NCBI RefSeq assembly: GCF_044582145.1
Contig: NZ_JBDODO010000004.1
Origin: Guyparkeria sp016278265
GTDB lineage: Bacteria; Pseudomonadota; Gammaproteobacteria; Halothiobacillales; Halothiobacillaceae
Reading direction: 5' to 3' (one strand)
Length of the DNA: 64,000 nt
Position 1 is the stretch's first letter; every line of letters begins with the position of its first letter. Made by a program: the position numbers and the translations under genes. Under the pieces are notes generated by a model that was not told the DNA's origin, ran no database searches, and saw only the letters and a list, made by a program, of their open reading frames with translations. Below, piece after piece: positions 55,601 through 64,000 of this stretch.

Positions 55601-57760
55601 ATGAGAATCGGGGCCATGCGACCGGCGTTACCGATCACGGTCGCATACCTGCTGTTTGCCTCCCTGTGGATATGGGTCACCCAGTGGCTCCTCGGGCGGC
55701 TGGGCGGGGCCCATTGGGAAATATCCACGGCGGGGCTCGTCTTCGGCGAGATCTTTGTGCTGGTGACCGGGGCCGTGCTCTACGTGCTGGTCGACCGCTT
55801 GACCGCCGCGCGTCAGGGCGTTGTCGATTTCGGTCCGGGACGAGTGCGGGCCCGTCAGGGGTGGCTTATCGCCATGCTGATCGCGCTGGTGCTGATCGCG
55901 GTAATGCAGATCTTTATCGCGGCGGTGGCGGCCCGGCAATACGCCCCCCTGTTGCTGGACAAGGCCCAGCGTGAAGTGGCCAACCTGGCGGCCATTCGCG
56001 CTATTGAACTGGATAACTGGATTGACGAGCGCGACCAGCAGGTCGACTCGGTGGCGCAACGACACGACTGGCTCAAGGATTGGGTCGCCCGCCTCGACGA
56101 GGGCGAGGTGGATGGATTCCCGGATGACCTGCGTCGCGGCAGCCTGATCACCCGATTTCGCTCGATCACGCTCCTGAATCCGGATCGCACCCCGCAACTG
56201 CAGACGGGCGCGACCAACGTGGTGCCACCGGATATGCAGCATTTCGACCAGGCAGCCGTCACGGGCGAGGTCCACACCGTGACTCGCTTCACCCACGGTC
56301 GAGGTGGTGCCGACCTGTTCTGGATTCTCCCGGTCTACGACGATCGCACGGCCGTTAGTCGGGGGCCGTGGTATCTCATGTTCTGGACCCGGCTGAATAC
56401 CGAGAGCCTTTTGTCGGATGCCGAGGACGACGGGTTGCAGGTGCGGGCGGGCGAGGGGTTGCGCACCTTGCTGATCAATGCCCCGACCGATCCCTCCAGC
56501 GGCTCGAGCTTCTGGCCCATGTTGGTGTTGGACCCGAGGGACGCGTCCGCGACCGTCAGCGAGACACCCGCGGCGATTGTCGATCGCCTGAGGGTGGGTC
56601 TGTCGCAAACCGGGGCAACCTCGGATGCCGAAGACGGGGCCGGCGAGGGGGTTACCCGGATCGAGGGTGCCGACCGTGTCTATGCCACCGTTGCCGTGGA
56701 CCGTCTGTCGGCCCGTCTGCTCGTGCTTCAGGACCGTCGCGAGGTGCTTGCGCCGGTCGATCAGCTGGAAAAATGGCTGAGCCTGACCGCCATGCTCTCG
56801 ACGTTCGGCCTGTTTGCCGCGTTGCTATTTCTGTGGCGTTTCCTGCGTGGACGCTACGGTGCCCGTAGCGCCAACGTTGTTCGCGAGCGCGACTTCTGGC
56901 GCCACGCCTGGCTGGACATGCCGGCGTTGGGCCTGATCGAAATCGAGCCACGGCGATTGCATGTGATTGTCGCCAACCGGCAGGCAGCCGATTGGTTCGG
57001 TCGAGCCCGCGAAACCCTGGTGGGCACGCCGTTATTCGATCTGTTCGAACCCACTGATCCCGCCTCGCCGCTGGCCGGGGATCCCGAAACCATCTTGCCG
57101 GCCTATTTTGCCCGCGGCGCAGTCGACCGCGTGGCCCTGGAGGGTCGAGTATCGGGACAAGGCGCGGTTGGCCCGATGTGGCTGGAGTTGCGTGTACTGC
57201 GTGACAGCGAGGGGGAGCCACAGCGGATGATCGGCATGCTGCGCCCGGCGCGCGCGACCGATGACACCGCGTTGCGCGCGCAGATCGATCACCTGACGGC
57301 CCGCTGTGCGCTGTTGCCGGCGTCCGAGCGTGCGGTGCTGGGCGCGGCGCTGGCCGAGCAGCGAACGAGTCCGTTCCTCGATGTCCGCACGATTTCCCTG
57401 GCGACCGCACAGATCCACGATCGCGCGGCGCTTATCGCCTACCTGGAGGCCCACCTCCCCGAAAGCCTGCGCCATCACCAGGCGTTGTTGCGGCCGTTGG
57501 CAGATGAACTGGGCCGGGTGCTGGTCAGTGGCGAGGGACGTTGGGTTCACAGTGACGCCGGTGATTCGTTGAAGGCTGGTGGCGGTATTCCCGCGGTCAT
57601 CAATGCCGTCGGACACAGCGTGGTGATGCTGCCCGAACCGATGCGCGAAGAGGGTGTGGTCGCGGTGCGTCTCTACATCAGCCAGGATCGCTGGGAGATC
57701 ACGCCCGGTCTGTTTGCGGCGATCGAGCGACTCCACCATGTCTGCTGTTTTGCCGACTGA
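55601..57760 (+). CDS. Membrane sensor with PAS-like domain and no recognised output domain
   Basis: The 719-residue protein has three N-terminal helices (residues ~12-30, ~45-65, ~88-112), a ~280-residue extracytoplasmic region with a CHASE-like start (VANLAAIRAIELDNWIDERD), and a fourth helix (~395-415). A PAS-like domain follows at about 430-550 (LGLIEIEPRRLHVIVANRQA). The last ~170 residues show no histidine-kinase, GGDEF, EAL or methyl-accepting motif. The N-terminus resembles those of sensory diguanylate cyclases. What it controls is unknown. It lies between gltX and the convergent mrp operon. Confidence 0.7.
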   Translation: MRIGAMRPALPITVAYLLFASLWIWVTQWLLGRLGGAHWEISTAGLVFGEIFVLVTGAVLYVLVDRLTAARQGVVDFGPGRVRARQGWLIAMLIALVLIAVMQIFIAAVAARQYAPLLLDKAQREVANLAAIRAIELDNWIDERDQQVDSVAQRHDWLKDWVARLDEGEVDGFPDDLRRGSLITRFRSITLLNPDRTPQLQTGATNVVPPDMQHFDQAAVTGEVHTVTRFTHGRGGADLFWILPVYDDRTAVSRGPWYLMFWTRLNTESLLSDAEDDGLQVRAGEGLRTLLINAPTDPSSGSSFWPMLVLDPRDASATVSETPAAIVDRLRVGLSQTGATSDAEDGAGEGVTRIEGADRVYATVAVDRLSARLLVLQDRREVLAPVDQLEKWLSLTAMLSTFGLFAALLFLWRFLRGRYGARSANVVRERDFWRHAWLDMPALGLIEIEPRRLHVIVANRQAADWFGRARETLVGTPLFDLFEPTDPASPLAGDPETILPAYFARGAVDRVALEGRVSGQGAVGPMWLELRVLRDSEGEPQRMIGMLRPARATDDTALRAQIDHLTARCALLPASERAVLGAALAEQRTSPFLDVRTISLATAQIHDRAALIAYLEAHLPESLRHHQALLRPLADELGRVLVSGEGRWVHSDAGDSLKAGGGIPAVINAVGHSVVMLPEPMREEGVVAVRLYISQDRWEITPGLFAAIERLHHVCCFAD

Positions 57761-57787
57761 GCCGGGCACAGGCGTCTACCCAACGAA

Positions 57788-57822
57788 AACGCCCCGTGAC
57801 GATGTGATCGTCACGGGGCGTT
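57788..57822. terminator. Terminator between the sensor gene and the mrp operon
   Basis: A 16-bp perfect stem AACGCCCCGTGACGAT / ATCGTCACGGGGCGTT with a 3-base loop GTG. It is A-flanked on the left and T-rich on the right, so it could serve both converging transcripts. Confidence 0.85.
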
Positions 57823-57849
57823 CGGCGTTTGGGGCGAGTGGTTCAGGCG

Positions 57850-58200
57850 CTATGGGGGCGGCGGTTCGTTCTCTTGCTGTGGTTTGCCGGCCGATTCATG
57901 GCGCGGATTGTCACCGGACAGTTCCCGGTGCATGCCGGCGCGCGCCATCAGCAGGGCACTGATCGGCGCGGTCAGAAACAGGAAGACCAGGATCAGGATC
58001 TCGTGGACCGAAAGGCTGCCGCGACTGGAGAAGTACACCGCCGAGGCCAGCAGGATGCTGCCCACGCCGAGGGTGGATGCCTTGGTTGGGCCGTGCAGGC
58101 GCATGAAAAAGCTCGGCAGCTTGGCGAGGGCCAACGAGCCGAGCAGCACGAAAGCGGCGCCAAACAGGATCAGAAAGCTGACGATGAGTTCGAAAAGCAT
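57850..58200 (-). CDS. mrpG: Mrp antiporter subunit G
   Basis: The 116-residue protein has three helices with the MnhG pattern: LFGAAFVLLGSLALAKLPSFFMRLHGPTKASTLG, spanned in two parts, and EILILVFLFLTAPISALLMA. It is the last gene of the mrp operon and is needed for assembly of the Na+/H+ antiporter. It follows mrpF by 14 bases. Confidence 0.92.
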   Translation of the reverse strand: MLFELIVSFLILFGAAFVLLGSLALAKLPSFFMRLHGPTKASTLGVGSILLASAVYFSSRGSLSVHEILILVFLFLTAPISALLMARAGMHRELSGDNPRHESAGKPQQENEPPPP

Positions 58201-58214
58201 GACGGGCCTCCGGG

Positions 58215-58484
58215 CTATTCGACGATGTCGCCGCGAATCAGGTACTTGCTCAACGCCACCGTGGTGATGAAGCCCAAAACGGCGATCAGCAGCGCGGCCT
58301 CGAAGTTGATCGAGGTCTCGAACCAGATACCCAGCGCGATCAGTAGCGCGATGCCGTTGATCGACATCGTGTCGAGGGCGAGCACGCGGTCGGTCTGATC
58401 CGGTCCCTTGAACAGCCGGTAGGTCGTCAGGCCCATCGCGATGACGATCAGGATCAGGGCAATGCCGAGACTGACGTGAATCAT
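58215..58484 (-). CDS. mrpF: Mrp antiporter subunit F
   Basis: The 89-residue protein has three helices and the MnhF stretch RLFKGPDQTDRVLALDTM. The ATG at 58484 overlaps the mrpE stop by four bases and gives the family N-terminus; the longer open frame upstream runs antiframe through mrpE. Confidence 0.92.
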   Translation of the reverse strand: MIHVSLGIALILIVIAMGLTTYRLFKGPDQTDRVLALDTMSINGIALLIALGIWFETSINFEAALLIAVLGFITTVALSKYLIRGDIVE

Positions 58485-59017
58485 GATTCTGTTCCTGGGT
58501 TGGATGATGGACTCGCTGCGGGGTTGGTCGTTTGGCCGAATACCCGCATCAGGCGTGATTCGTAGCGCTGCTTGATCTCGGCGATTTCCTCGCTTAGGTC
58601 GTCGGCGTGCAACGCATGCACCCACAGGCGGCTTTGATCCGGGCTGATCCGGCAGGAAACCGTACCCGGCGTGAGCGTGATGGTCGCTGCGAGGATGCTC
58701 ACCGGCAACGGCCCCTGCAGGTCGAGTTCCATCTCGAACAGTTGCGAGCGCAACGCGCGGTTGGGGCCAAGTACCTGGCGGGCGACCACGAAATTGGCGC
58801 GGATGATGTCGACCACCACGATGCCCAGATAGCCCAGCAGCGCGACGGGGCTTTTTACCCCGGCGCGGATCTCCCAGAAGCGATGCGTGATCCAGGGGAT
58901 CACCAGGGCGACGATGGCGCCCATCACGATCGAGGCCGGGTGGATGCTGTTGTTGATCACCAGCCAGCTGATCAACAGGACCAGGCTGAGCAGCGGTTGA
59001 GGCAGGATGCGACGCAT
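58481..59017 (-). CDS. mrpE: Mrp antiporter subunit E
   Basis: The 178-residue protein has two or three N-terminal helices and a cytoplasmic MnhE domain with TLTPGTVSCRISPDQSRLWV. The extra tail after residue ~155 is hydrophilic. It starts next to the mrpD stop. Confidence 0.92.
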   Translation of the reverse strand: MRRILPQPLLSLVLLISWLVINNSIHPASIVMGAIVALVIPWITHRFWEIRAGVKSPVALLGYLGIVVVDIIRANFVVARQVLGPNRALRSQLFEMELDLQGPLPVSILAATITLTPGTVSCRISPDQSRLWVHALHADDLSEEIAEIKQRYESRLMRVFGQTTNPAASPSSNPGTES

Positions 59018-60637
59018 TTAGTGTTTACCTCCCTCGTAATCCGGGTAATCCTGGCCGAACTTGCCCGGGGCGGTCTCCGGCAACAGGATGCCGTCAGGCA
59101 TCACCGCCTCCAGGTAACCCGACGGCGTCGTGATCTGCACGGCCGTCGTCTCCAGCCACTCCGACAGCGGGTGGGCACCCACGACCATCACGGTGGCGAT
59201 CGCGAGCGGTGCGATGCTCAGGGCCAGACCCGGCATGGGCGTGCGCGCGTCACGCGGGGTGGAGTGAGCCGGGTGACCCGGTGTGGCCTGCGACTGGTAG
59301 AACAGTCGGCTGCCCGTGCGCGCCAGGGCAATCACCATGATCAAGCCGCTGATCAATACTACGGCGAAGATCGGTGCCATCAGCGGGCTCTCGACCGCGG
59401 CGGCCAGGATCATCACCTTGCCGAAGAAGCCGGTCAGCGGCGGCAGGCCGGCCATGGCGATCGCGTAGGCGAAGAACAGCGACCCCACGAGAACCGCGTG
59501 CGGCATGGGCGGCGCGGCCTCGATGCCGTCGCCCGCCTCGGGGCGGTGGCGCATCAGCAGCCCGGCCAGCAGGAAGAACCCGGCGGAGAGCACCGTGGTG
59601 TGGATCCAGTAATAGAGTGCGCCGCTGATCGCGAGTTCGCGCTCCGAGCCGGTCACCAGGCCCAGGGCGATCAGGATGGTGCCCACCGAGGCCACGATCA
59701 GGTAGGCCACCTGGCGGCGGAGCGTGCGCCCGGCCACCACGCCCAGTGCCGCGAGCAGCAGGGTGATCAGGCCCAGCCACAAGAGCCAGGGGGCGATCAG
59801 GGCGGTGGTCTCGACCAGCCCGCCGATGGTATTGCCCGACAGCATGACCGAGTCGACCCGCAACACCGAGTACAGGCCCACCTTGGTCATGATCGCGAAC
59901 AGGGCAGCGACCGGGATCGAGGCATAGCCGTACGCCCCCGGCAGCCAGAGGTACAACGGGAAGGCTGCCCCCTTGATCAGGAACACCACGAACAGCAGGA
60001 AGATGGCCGTCGTGACGATCGGCACCGCGTCCGGGGCGACCTCTGGCAACTTCAGCGAGATGTCGGCGAGGTTGAGGCTACCGACCGTGCCGTACAGCGC
60101 GCCCACGGCGAACAGGAACAGCGTCGAGCCGATCAGGTTGACCACCACGTAATGGAAACCCGCCCGGGTGCGCTTGCGGCCGTTGCCGTGCAGCAGCAGG
60201 CCGTAGGAGGCCAGCAGCAGCACCTCGAAGAACACGAACAGGTTGAACAGATCCCCGGTAAGAAACGCGCCGTTCAGGCCGAACAACTGCGCCTGGAACA
60301 GGGCGTGGAAGTGCGGCCCGGCGGCATCCTCGTCGCGGCGCACCGCGTAGAGCAAGGACAGCATCGCGACGATCGAGGTCAGCACCACCATCAGGCCGGA
60401 CAATCGGTCGAATACCCAGACGATGCCGAACGGCGCGGCCCAGCTGCCCAGCTCGATCACCTGCGGGGTGTTGCCCTGTCCGGCCATCAGCAGGCCAACG
60501 CTGACGACCAGCAACACGGCCACGCCGGCCAGGCTGATCCCGCGCGACAACACCGGCGCACGCTGGCCGGTCATGGCGAGAATCGCCGCCAGCGCGACCG
60601 GTAGTAGAACCAGCAGGGAAATCAGGTTGGCCGTCAT
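59018..60637 (-). CDS. mrpD: Mrp antiporter subunit D
   Basis: The 539-residue protein is a NuoN/NuoM-like 14-helix subunit. It has the Glu in FEVLLLASYGLLLHG and the Lys in LIKGAAFPLYLWLPGAYGYA that line the proton path in this family. It overlaps mrpC by four bases. Confidence 0.94.
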   Translation of the reverse strand: MTANLISLLVLLPVALAAILAMTGQRAPVLSRGISLAGVAVLLVVSVGLLMAGQGNTPQVIELGSWAAPFGIVWVFDRLSGLMVVLTSIVAMLSLLYAVRRDEDAAGPHFHALFQAQLFGLNGAFLTGDLFNLFVFFEVLLLASYGLLLHGNGRKRTRAGFHYVVVNLIGSTLFLFAVGALYGTVGSLNLADISLKLPEVAPDAVPIVTTAIFLLFVVFLIKGAAFPLYLWLPGAYGYASIPVAALFAIMTKVGLYSVLRVDSVMLSGNTIGGLVETTALIAPWLLWLGLITLLLAALGVVAGRTLRRQVAYLIVASVGTILIALGLVTGSERELAISGALYYWIHTTVLSAGFFLLAGLLMRHRPEAGDGIEAAPPMPHAVLVGSLFFAYAIAMAGLPPLTGFFGKVMILAAAVESPLMAPIFAVVLISGLIMVIALARTGSRLFYQSQATPGHPAHSTPRDARTPMPGLALSIAPLAIATVMVVGAHPLSEWLETTAVQITTPSGYLEAVMPDGILLPETAPGKFGQDYPDYEGGKH

Positions 60638-61005
60638 GCGCGCGGCTCCTTCTTGCGTTCAATCACCCGGTCGGCCTGCGGGATGTGCGTGCCATCGACG
60701 TGGTCATTGCCCAGCGCGGCGCGTGCCTTCAAGGCGAGCACGATGACGAAGGCCGTCATGGCGAACGCGATCACGATGGCGGTGAGCACCAGCGCCTGGG
60801 GCAGGGCATCGGCGGAACGCTCGGTCGCCCCCACCACGGCGGGGGCGGCGGTGTGCAGTCGGCCCATGGTGAACAGGAACAGGTTGACCCCGTAGGACAT
60901 CAGGGTCAGGCCCAGGACGACCGGGAAGGTCTGGGCGCGCAGCACCAGGTACACGCCGGCCCCGGTGAGTACGCCGATGAGCAGGGAAATGGCCAGGTTG
61001 GTCAT
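60634..61005 (-). CDS. mrpC: Mrp antiporter subunit C
   Basis: The 123-residue NuoK-like protein has three helices (LIGVLTGAGVYLVL, VVLGLTLMSYGVNLFLF, PQALVLTAIVIAFAMTAF) and overlaps both neighbours by four bases. Confidence 0.94.
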   Translation of the reverse strand: MTNLAISLLIGVLTGAGVYLVLRAQTFPVVLGLTLMSYGVNLFLFTMGRLHTAAPAVVGATERSADALPQALVLTAIVIAFAMTAFVIVLALKARAALGNDHVDGTHIPQADRVIERKKEPRA

Positions 61006-63887
61006 GCGTCTCTCCCCCCGCGGGTTTCGTTGCTCGCGGGGCTTGCCTCGATGGATGCGTAGTCGGGATGCTCGACCGCGTGATCGGTCAGGCGACCGAG
61101 GTTGAGCAGGATCAACATGGTCGAGCCGACCACGACCAGGAACACGCCCAGATCAAAGGCGATCGCCGAGGCGACCTCGATGTCGCCGATCACCGGCAGA
61201 TCCAGGTGCGTGAACGCCGAGGTCAGGAACGGCACACCGAAGACCATGGAGACCAGCCCGGTGCCCAGCGCGATCAAAAGGCCTGCCCCGAGGATGCCGT
61301 GGATCGGCAGGTGGAGCTTGCGCTCGGCGGCCTCGATGCCGTTTGCCATGTACTGGGCGACCAGGGCGCTGGCCACGATCAGCCCGGCGATGAAGCCGCC
61401 GCCCGGCTCGTTGTGCCCGCGCAGGAACACGTAGATGCCGAACAGCAGGGTCAACGGCAGGATGATCTGCGTGAAGGTCCGCAGCATCAACGGATGCGGG
61501 TCGTCGCTCCAGGCGCGTCCGAACGGGTCGCGCCGCGAGGAGGGCAGCGACAGGTTGTGCAGCATGGCGAAGATGCCCAGCGCGGCCAGTGCCAGCACCG
61601 TGATCTCGCCGAAGGTGTCGTAGCCCCGGAAGTCGACCAGGATCACGTTGACCACGTTATGGCCCCCGCCGCCGGGCACGGAATGCTCCAGGAAATAGCC
61701 CGAGATGGTCTCGAACGGCCGGCTGATGATCGCGTAGGTCAGCGCCGCAATGCCGCCGCCGATCACCGTCGCGATCCCGGCATCACGCCAGCGGCGGGCA
61801 GGCGAAGAGAGCTTGCGGCTCTGCTGCGGCAGGTAGAACAGCGCCAGCAGCAAGAGGATCATGGTCACCACCTCGACCGACAGCTGCGTCATGGCGAGAT
61901 CCGGTGCCGAGAAGCGCGCGAAGATCATCGCCACGCCCAGCCCGACCACGCTCATGGTGATCAGCGCGAACAGGCGCTGGCGGTGACCGATCACGGTAAC
62001 CAGGGCGGCGACGATGATCAGCAACATGCCCAGCCAGGTCACCCAGTCGCCGCTGTCCTCGACCGTGCCGCGGTCCAGGGCCGCTTGCACACCCGGGAGA
62101 CCAACGGTCTGGATGTAGCCGACCAGTCCGGCGATCAGCGAGAAGACCAGCGTGAGGATCACGATTCGGCCCAGTCGACCGTTGTCCAGCCCGCCCGTGA
62201 CGCCCGATCCGGTGCGCATCAGCAGCTCTATGAGGCGGTTGTAGACCGTGCGCGCGTCGAGATGTGCCAGCGAACGGGCATGCCAGCGGAAGATCGGCGC
62301 GCGGTTCAGGTAGAGCAGCAAGCCGCCGATCAGGGCGATCGCGCTCATCAGCAGCGGCAGGTTGAAGCCGTGCCATAGCGCCAGGCTGTACTCGGGCGGC
62401 TCGGCCTGCAGCACACCGGTGACGGCCACGTGCAGCAGCGGGCCGACCACGAGCGCCGGGAGAATGCCCACGGCGAGACAAAGCACGACGAGCAGATCGA
62501 TCGGGCGCTTCATCATGCCGCGTGGCTCGTGCGGCTTTTTCGGCAGGTCGCCGTCGGGCTTGCCAAAGAAGGTGTCGTGCACGAAGCGCAGGGAATAGGC
62601 CACCGACAGCAAACCACCCAGCGAGACCAGGATCGGCAGCAGCCACACCGGCCCGATGTCGCCGGCGACCCGCACCGACTCGGTGAAGAACATTTCCTTG
62701 GAGAGAAAGCCGTTGAACAGCGGCACGCCGGCCATCGCCATCGCCGCGATCATGCCCAGCGCGGCGGTGTGTGGCATGTACTTGACCAATCCGCCCAGGC
62801 GACGCATGTCGCGGGTGCCGGTCTCGTGGTCGACGATGCCGGCGACCATGAACAGGCTCGCCTTGAAGGTGGCGTGGTTGATGATGTGGAAGATGCCCGC
62901 CACGGCGGCCAGTGGCGTACCGAAACCGAACAAGAGCGTGATCAGGCCTAGGTGACTGATGGTCGAGTAGGCCAGCAGCCCCTTGAGGTCATGCCGGAAA
63001 AGCGCGGTATAGGCGCCCAGCAGGAAGGTGATCAGGCCCGCGGTGGAGACGATGATCACCCACAGCTCCGTGCCGGCCAGCGCCGGGAAGAAGCGCGCCA
63101 GCAGGAAGATGCCGGCCTTGACCATCGTCGCCGAGTGCAGGTAGGCCGACACCGGCGTCGGCGCGGCCATGGCGTTGGGCAGCCAGAAGTGGAACGGGAA
63201 CTGCGCGGATTTCGTGAACACGCCCAGCAGGATCAGGATCAGTGCCGGGGCATAGAGGTCGTGGTTCTTGATCAGATCGCCGGACGCCAGCACATCGGTC
63301 AGCTCGTAGGAGCCGACGATGTGACCGAGGATCAGCACGCCGCCGAGCAGGGCCAGCCCGCCGGCCCCGGTGATCGCCAATGCCAGGCGCGCGCCGTAGC
63401 GGGCCTCCTTGCGATGCTGCCAGTAACTGATCAGCAGGAAGGAGGCCAGCGACGTGAGCTCCCAAAAGATGACCAGGTTGATCATGTTCTCGGAGAGCAC
63501 CACGCCCAGCATCGAGCCCATGAACATCATCATGTAGGCGAAGAAGCGCCCCATCGAATCGTTGGGCGACAGGTAGTAGCGGGCGTAGACGACGATCAGC
63601 AGGCCGATCACCAGGATCAGCCCGGTGAACAGCAGCGACAGGCCGTCGAGGCGGAAACCGAAGGACAGCCCGGCGGCCTCGATCCAGGCATGCGAGGTGG
63701 CCACGGGCATCTGGCCGACGTGTAGAGCGACCAGCCAGGAGAAGAGCGCCAGGGCAGCCAGCGTGGCACCACCGGCCACCCAGGCAGCCGCATAACGGTT
63801 GATGCGGGCGCTCCAGGCCGCCAATGGGGCGGCCAGGAACGGCAGCAAGACGACTGCGGCCAAGAGTTCGATCGCGTTCACGAACAC
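61002..63887 (-). CDS. mrpA: Fused Mrp antiporter subunits A and B
   Basis: The 961-residue protein is the first gene of the operon. Residues ~1-480 are the NuoL-like part with LVIFWELTSLASFLLISYWQ and SAQFPFHFWLPNAM (the channel Glu and Lys/His regions). Residues ~590-760 are the MrpA C-terminal helices, and residues ~780-950 are an MnhB domain (LRGHNEPGGGFIAGLI), so A and B are fused. Mrp exports Na+ for H+ as one multi-subunit complex. The start is GTG with AAGGA upstream. Confidence 0.94.
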   Translation of the reverse strand: MFVNAIELLAAVVLLPFLAAPLAAWSARINRYAAAWVAGGATLAALALFSWLVALHVGQMPVATSHAWIEAAGLSFGFRLDGLSLLFTGLILVIGLLIVVYARYYLSPNDSMGRFFAYMMMFMGSMLGVVLSENMINLVIFWELTSLASFLLISYWQHRKEARYGARLALAITGAGGLALLGGVLILGHIVGSYELTDVLASGDLIKNHDLYAPALILILLGVFTKSAQFPFHFWLPNAMAAPTPVSAYLHSATMVKAGIFLLARFFPALAGTELWVIIVSTAGLITFLLGAYTALFRHDLKGLLAYSTISHLGLITLLFGFGTPLAAVAGIFHIINHATFKASLFMVAGIVDHETGTRDMRRLGGLVKYMPHTAALGMIAAMAMAGVPLFNGFLSKEMFFTESVRVAGDIGPVWLLPILVSLGGLLSVAYSLRFVHDTFFGKPDGDLPKKPHEPRGMMKRPIDLLVVLCLAVGILPALVVGPLLHVAVTGVLQAEPPEYSLALWHGFNLPLLMSAIALIGGLLLYLNRAPIFRWHARSLAHLDARTVYNRLIELLMRTGSGVTGGLDNGRLGRIVILTLVFSLIAGLVGYIQTVGLPGVQAALDRGTVEDSGDWVTWLGMLLIIVAALVTVIGHRQRLFALITMSVVGLGVAMIFARFSAPDLAMTQLSVEVVTMILLLLALFYLPQQSRKLSSPARRWRDAGIATVIGGGIAALTYAIISRPFETISGYFLEHSVPGGGGHNVVNVILVDFRGYDTFGEITVLALAALGIFAMLHNLSLPSSRRDPFGRAWSDDPHPLMLRTFTQIILPLTLLFGIYVFLRGHNEPGGGFIAGLIVASALVAQYMANGIEAAERKLHLPIHGILGAGLLIALGTGLVSMVFGVPFLTSAFTHLDLPVIGDIEVASAIAFDLGVFLVVVGSTMLILLNLGRLTDHAVEHPDYASIEASPASNETRGGRDA

Positions 63888-63954
63888 GGTCCTTATGCGG
63901 GTGAAATGGAGCCTGAGTCCGGGTATGGTCCGGCTGCCCGGTGGGCACAGTTAG

Positions 63955-64000
63955 GGAAGGTCTGCACGAATACCCAATGCCTCTGGCTTACCGGCTTGTT
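63955..64000 (+). mobile_element. IS5-like terminal inverted repeat entering the window (partial)
   Basis: GGAAGGTCTGCACGAATACC begins right after TTAG (63951-63954), a YTAR-type target. The next bases, through GCCTCTGGCTTACCGGCTTG, align with the inverted right end of copy 1 (GGAAACTCTGCACGATTCGA and then CTCTGGCTCGCGGGTTTG). IS5-family ends begin GGAAGGTG.GAA, so this is probably the end of an IS5-type insertion sequence or another MITE. The window ends before a transposase could be seen. It lies 67 bases before the start of the mrp operon. Confidence 0.55.

Noticed and set aside
58607..60604. 665-codon open frame on the + strand opposite mrpD and mrpE
   Set aside because: The product is almost all Gln, Arg, His and Asp, the typical antisense image of a membrane protein gene. 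The same holds for 61068-62378.

Overview
This 64 kb window is GC-rich, densely coded chromosomal DNA of a gammaproteobacterium. Gene orders such as leuS-lptE-holA, nadD-rsfS-rlmH, rng-yhdP and exbB-exbD-msbA-lpxK-trm112-kdsB are typical of that class. The left edge carries the end of a form II RuBisCO gene (cbbM) followed by its activase genes cbbQ and cbbO, so the organism is very probably an autotroph, most likely a sulfur oxidiser of the Halothiobacillus/Guyparkeria type. That assignment is inferred from gene content; no rRNA or taxonomic marker was compared. A six-gene Mrp Na+/H+ antiporter operon at the right edge fits a saline or alkaline habitat.

Layout: 1-3.6 kb, cbbM end, terminator, MITE-like element, cbbQO. 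3.8-5.4 kb, hibernation factor, a broken CBS-domain gene and a zinc-ribbon protein. 5.5-19.7 kb, a long + strand run: leuS, lptE, holA, proA, nadD, rsfS, rlmH, maf, rng, yhdP and a nitrilase-family amidase. 19.8-27.6 kb: DAHP synthase, a secreted DUF4139 protein, an ExbBD pair and the lipid A/Kdo genes msbA-lpxK-trm112-kdsB. 27.6-30.5 kb: small conserved genes, an old-yellow-enzyme reductase and a secreted GlcG/HbpS-like protein. 30.66-31.17 kb: a tRNA operon (Asn-Arg-Glu-Glu) with a near-consensus promoter and a strong terminator. 31.2-34.9 kb: accessory genes including a two-gene split LigD (phosphoesterase plus polymerase) and a META-MliC fusion. 35.2-39.7 kb: acnB and cfa. 39.7-49.9 kb: an orphan GspE-like ATPase, a copper P-type ATPase, nth, a cobalamin adenosyltransferase, a YihY protein and thiD. 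50-55.6 kb: metZ, a FlgT-like protein, an ArnT-like glycosyltransferase and gltX. 55.6-64 kb: a PAS-type membrane sensor without a recognisable output domain and the mrp operon on the - strand.

The most interesting non-coding structure is a family of short inverted-repeat elements whose ends begin GGAA and which are flanked by 4-bp direct repeats (CTTG/CTTG, TTAA/TTAA). Copies lie between cbbM and cbbQ, and after the ArnT-like gene, whose stop codon is inside a palindrome made by the repeat ends. A related end enters at the right edge of the window. The ends resemble IS5-family termini (GGAAGG... with YTAR targets), so these look like MITEs mobilised by an IS5-type transposase. A shorter, possibly related element sits in front of acnB.
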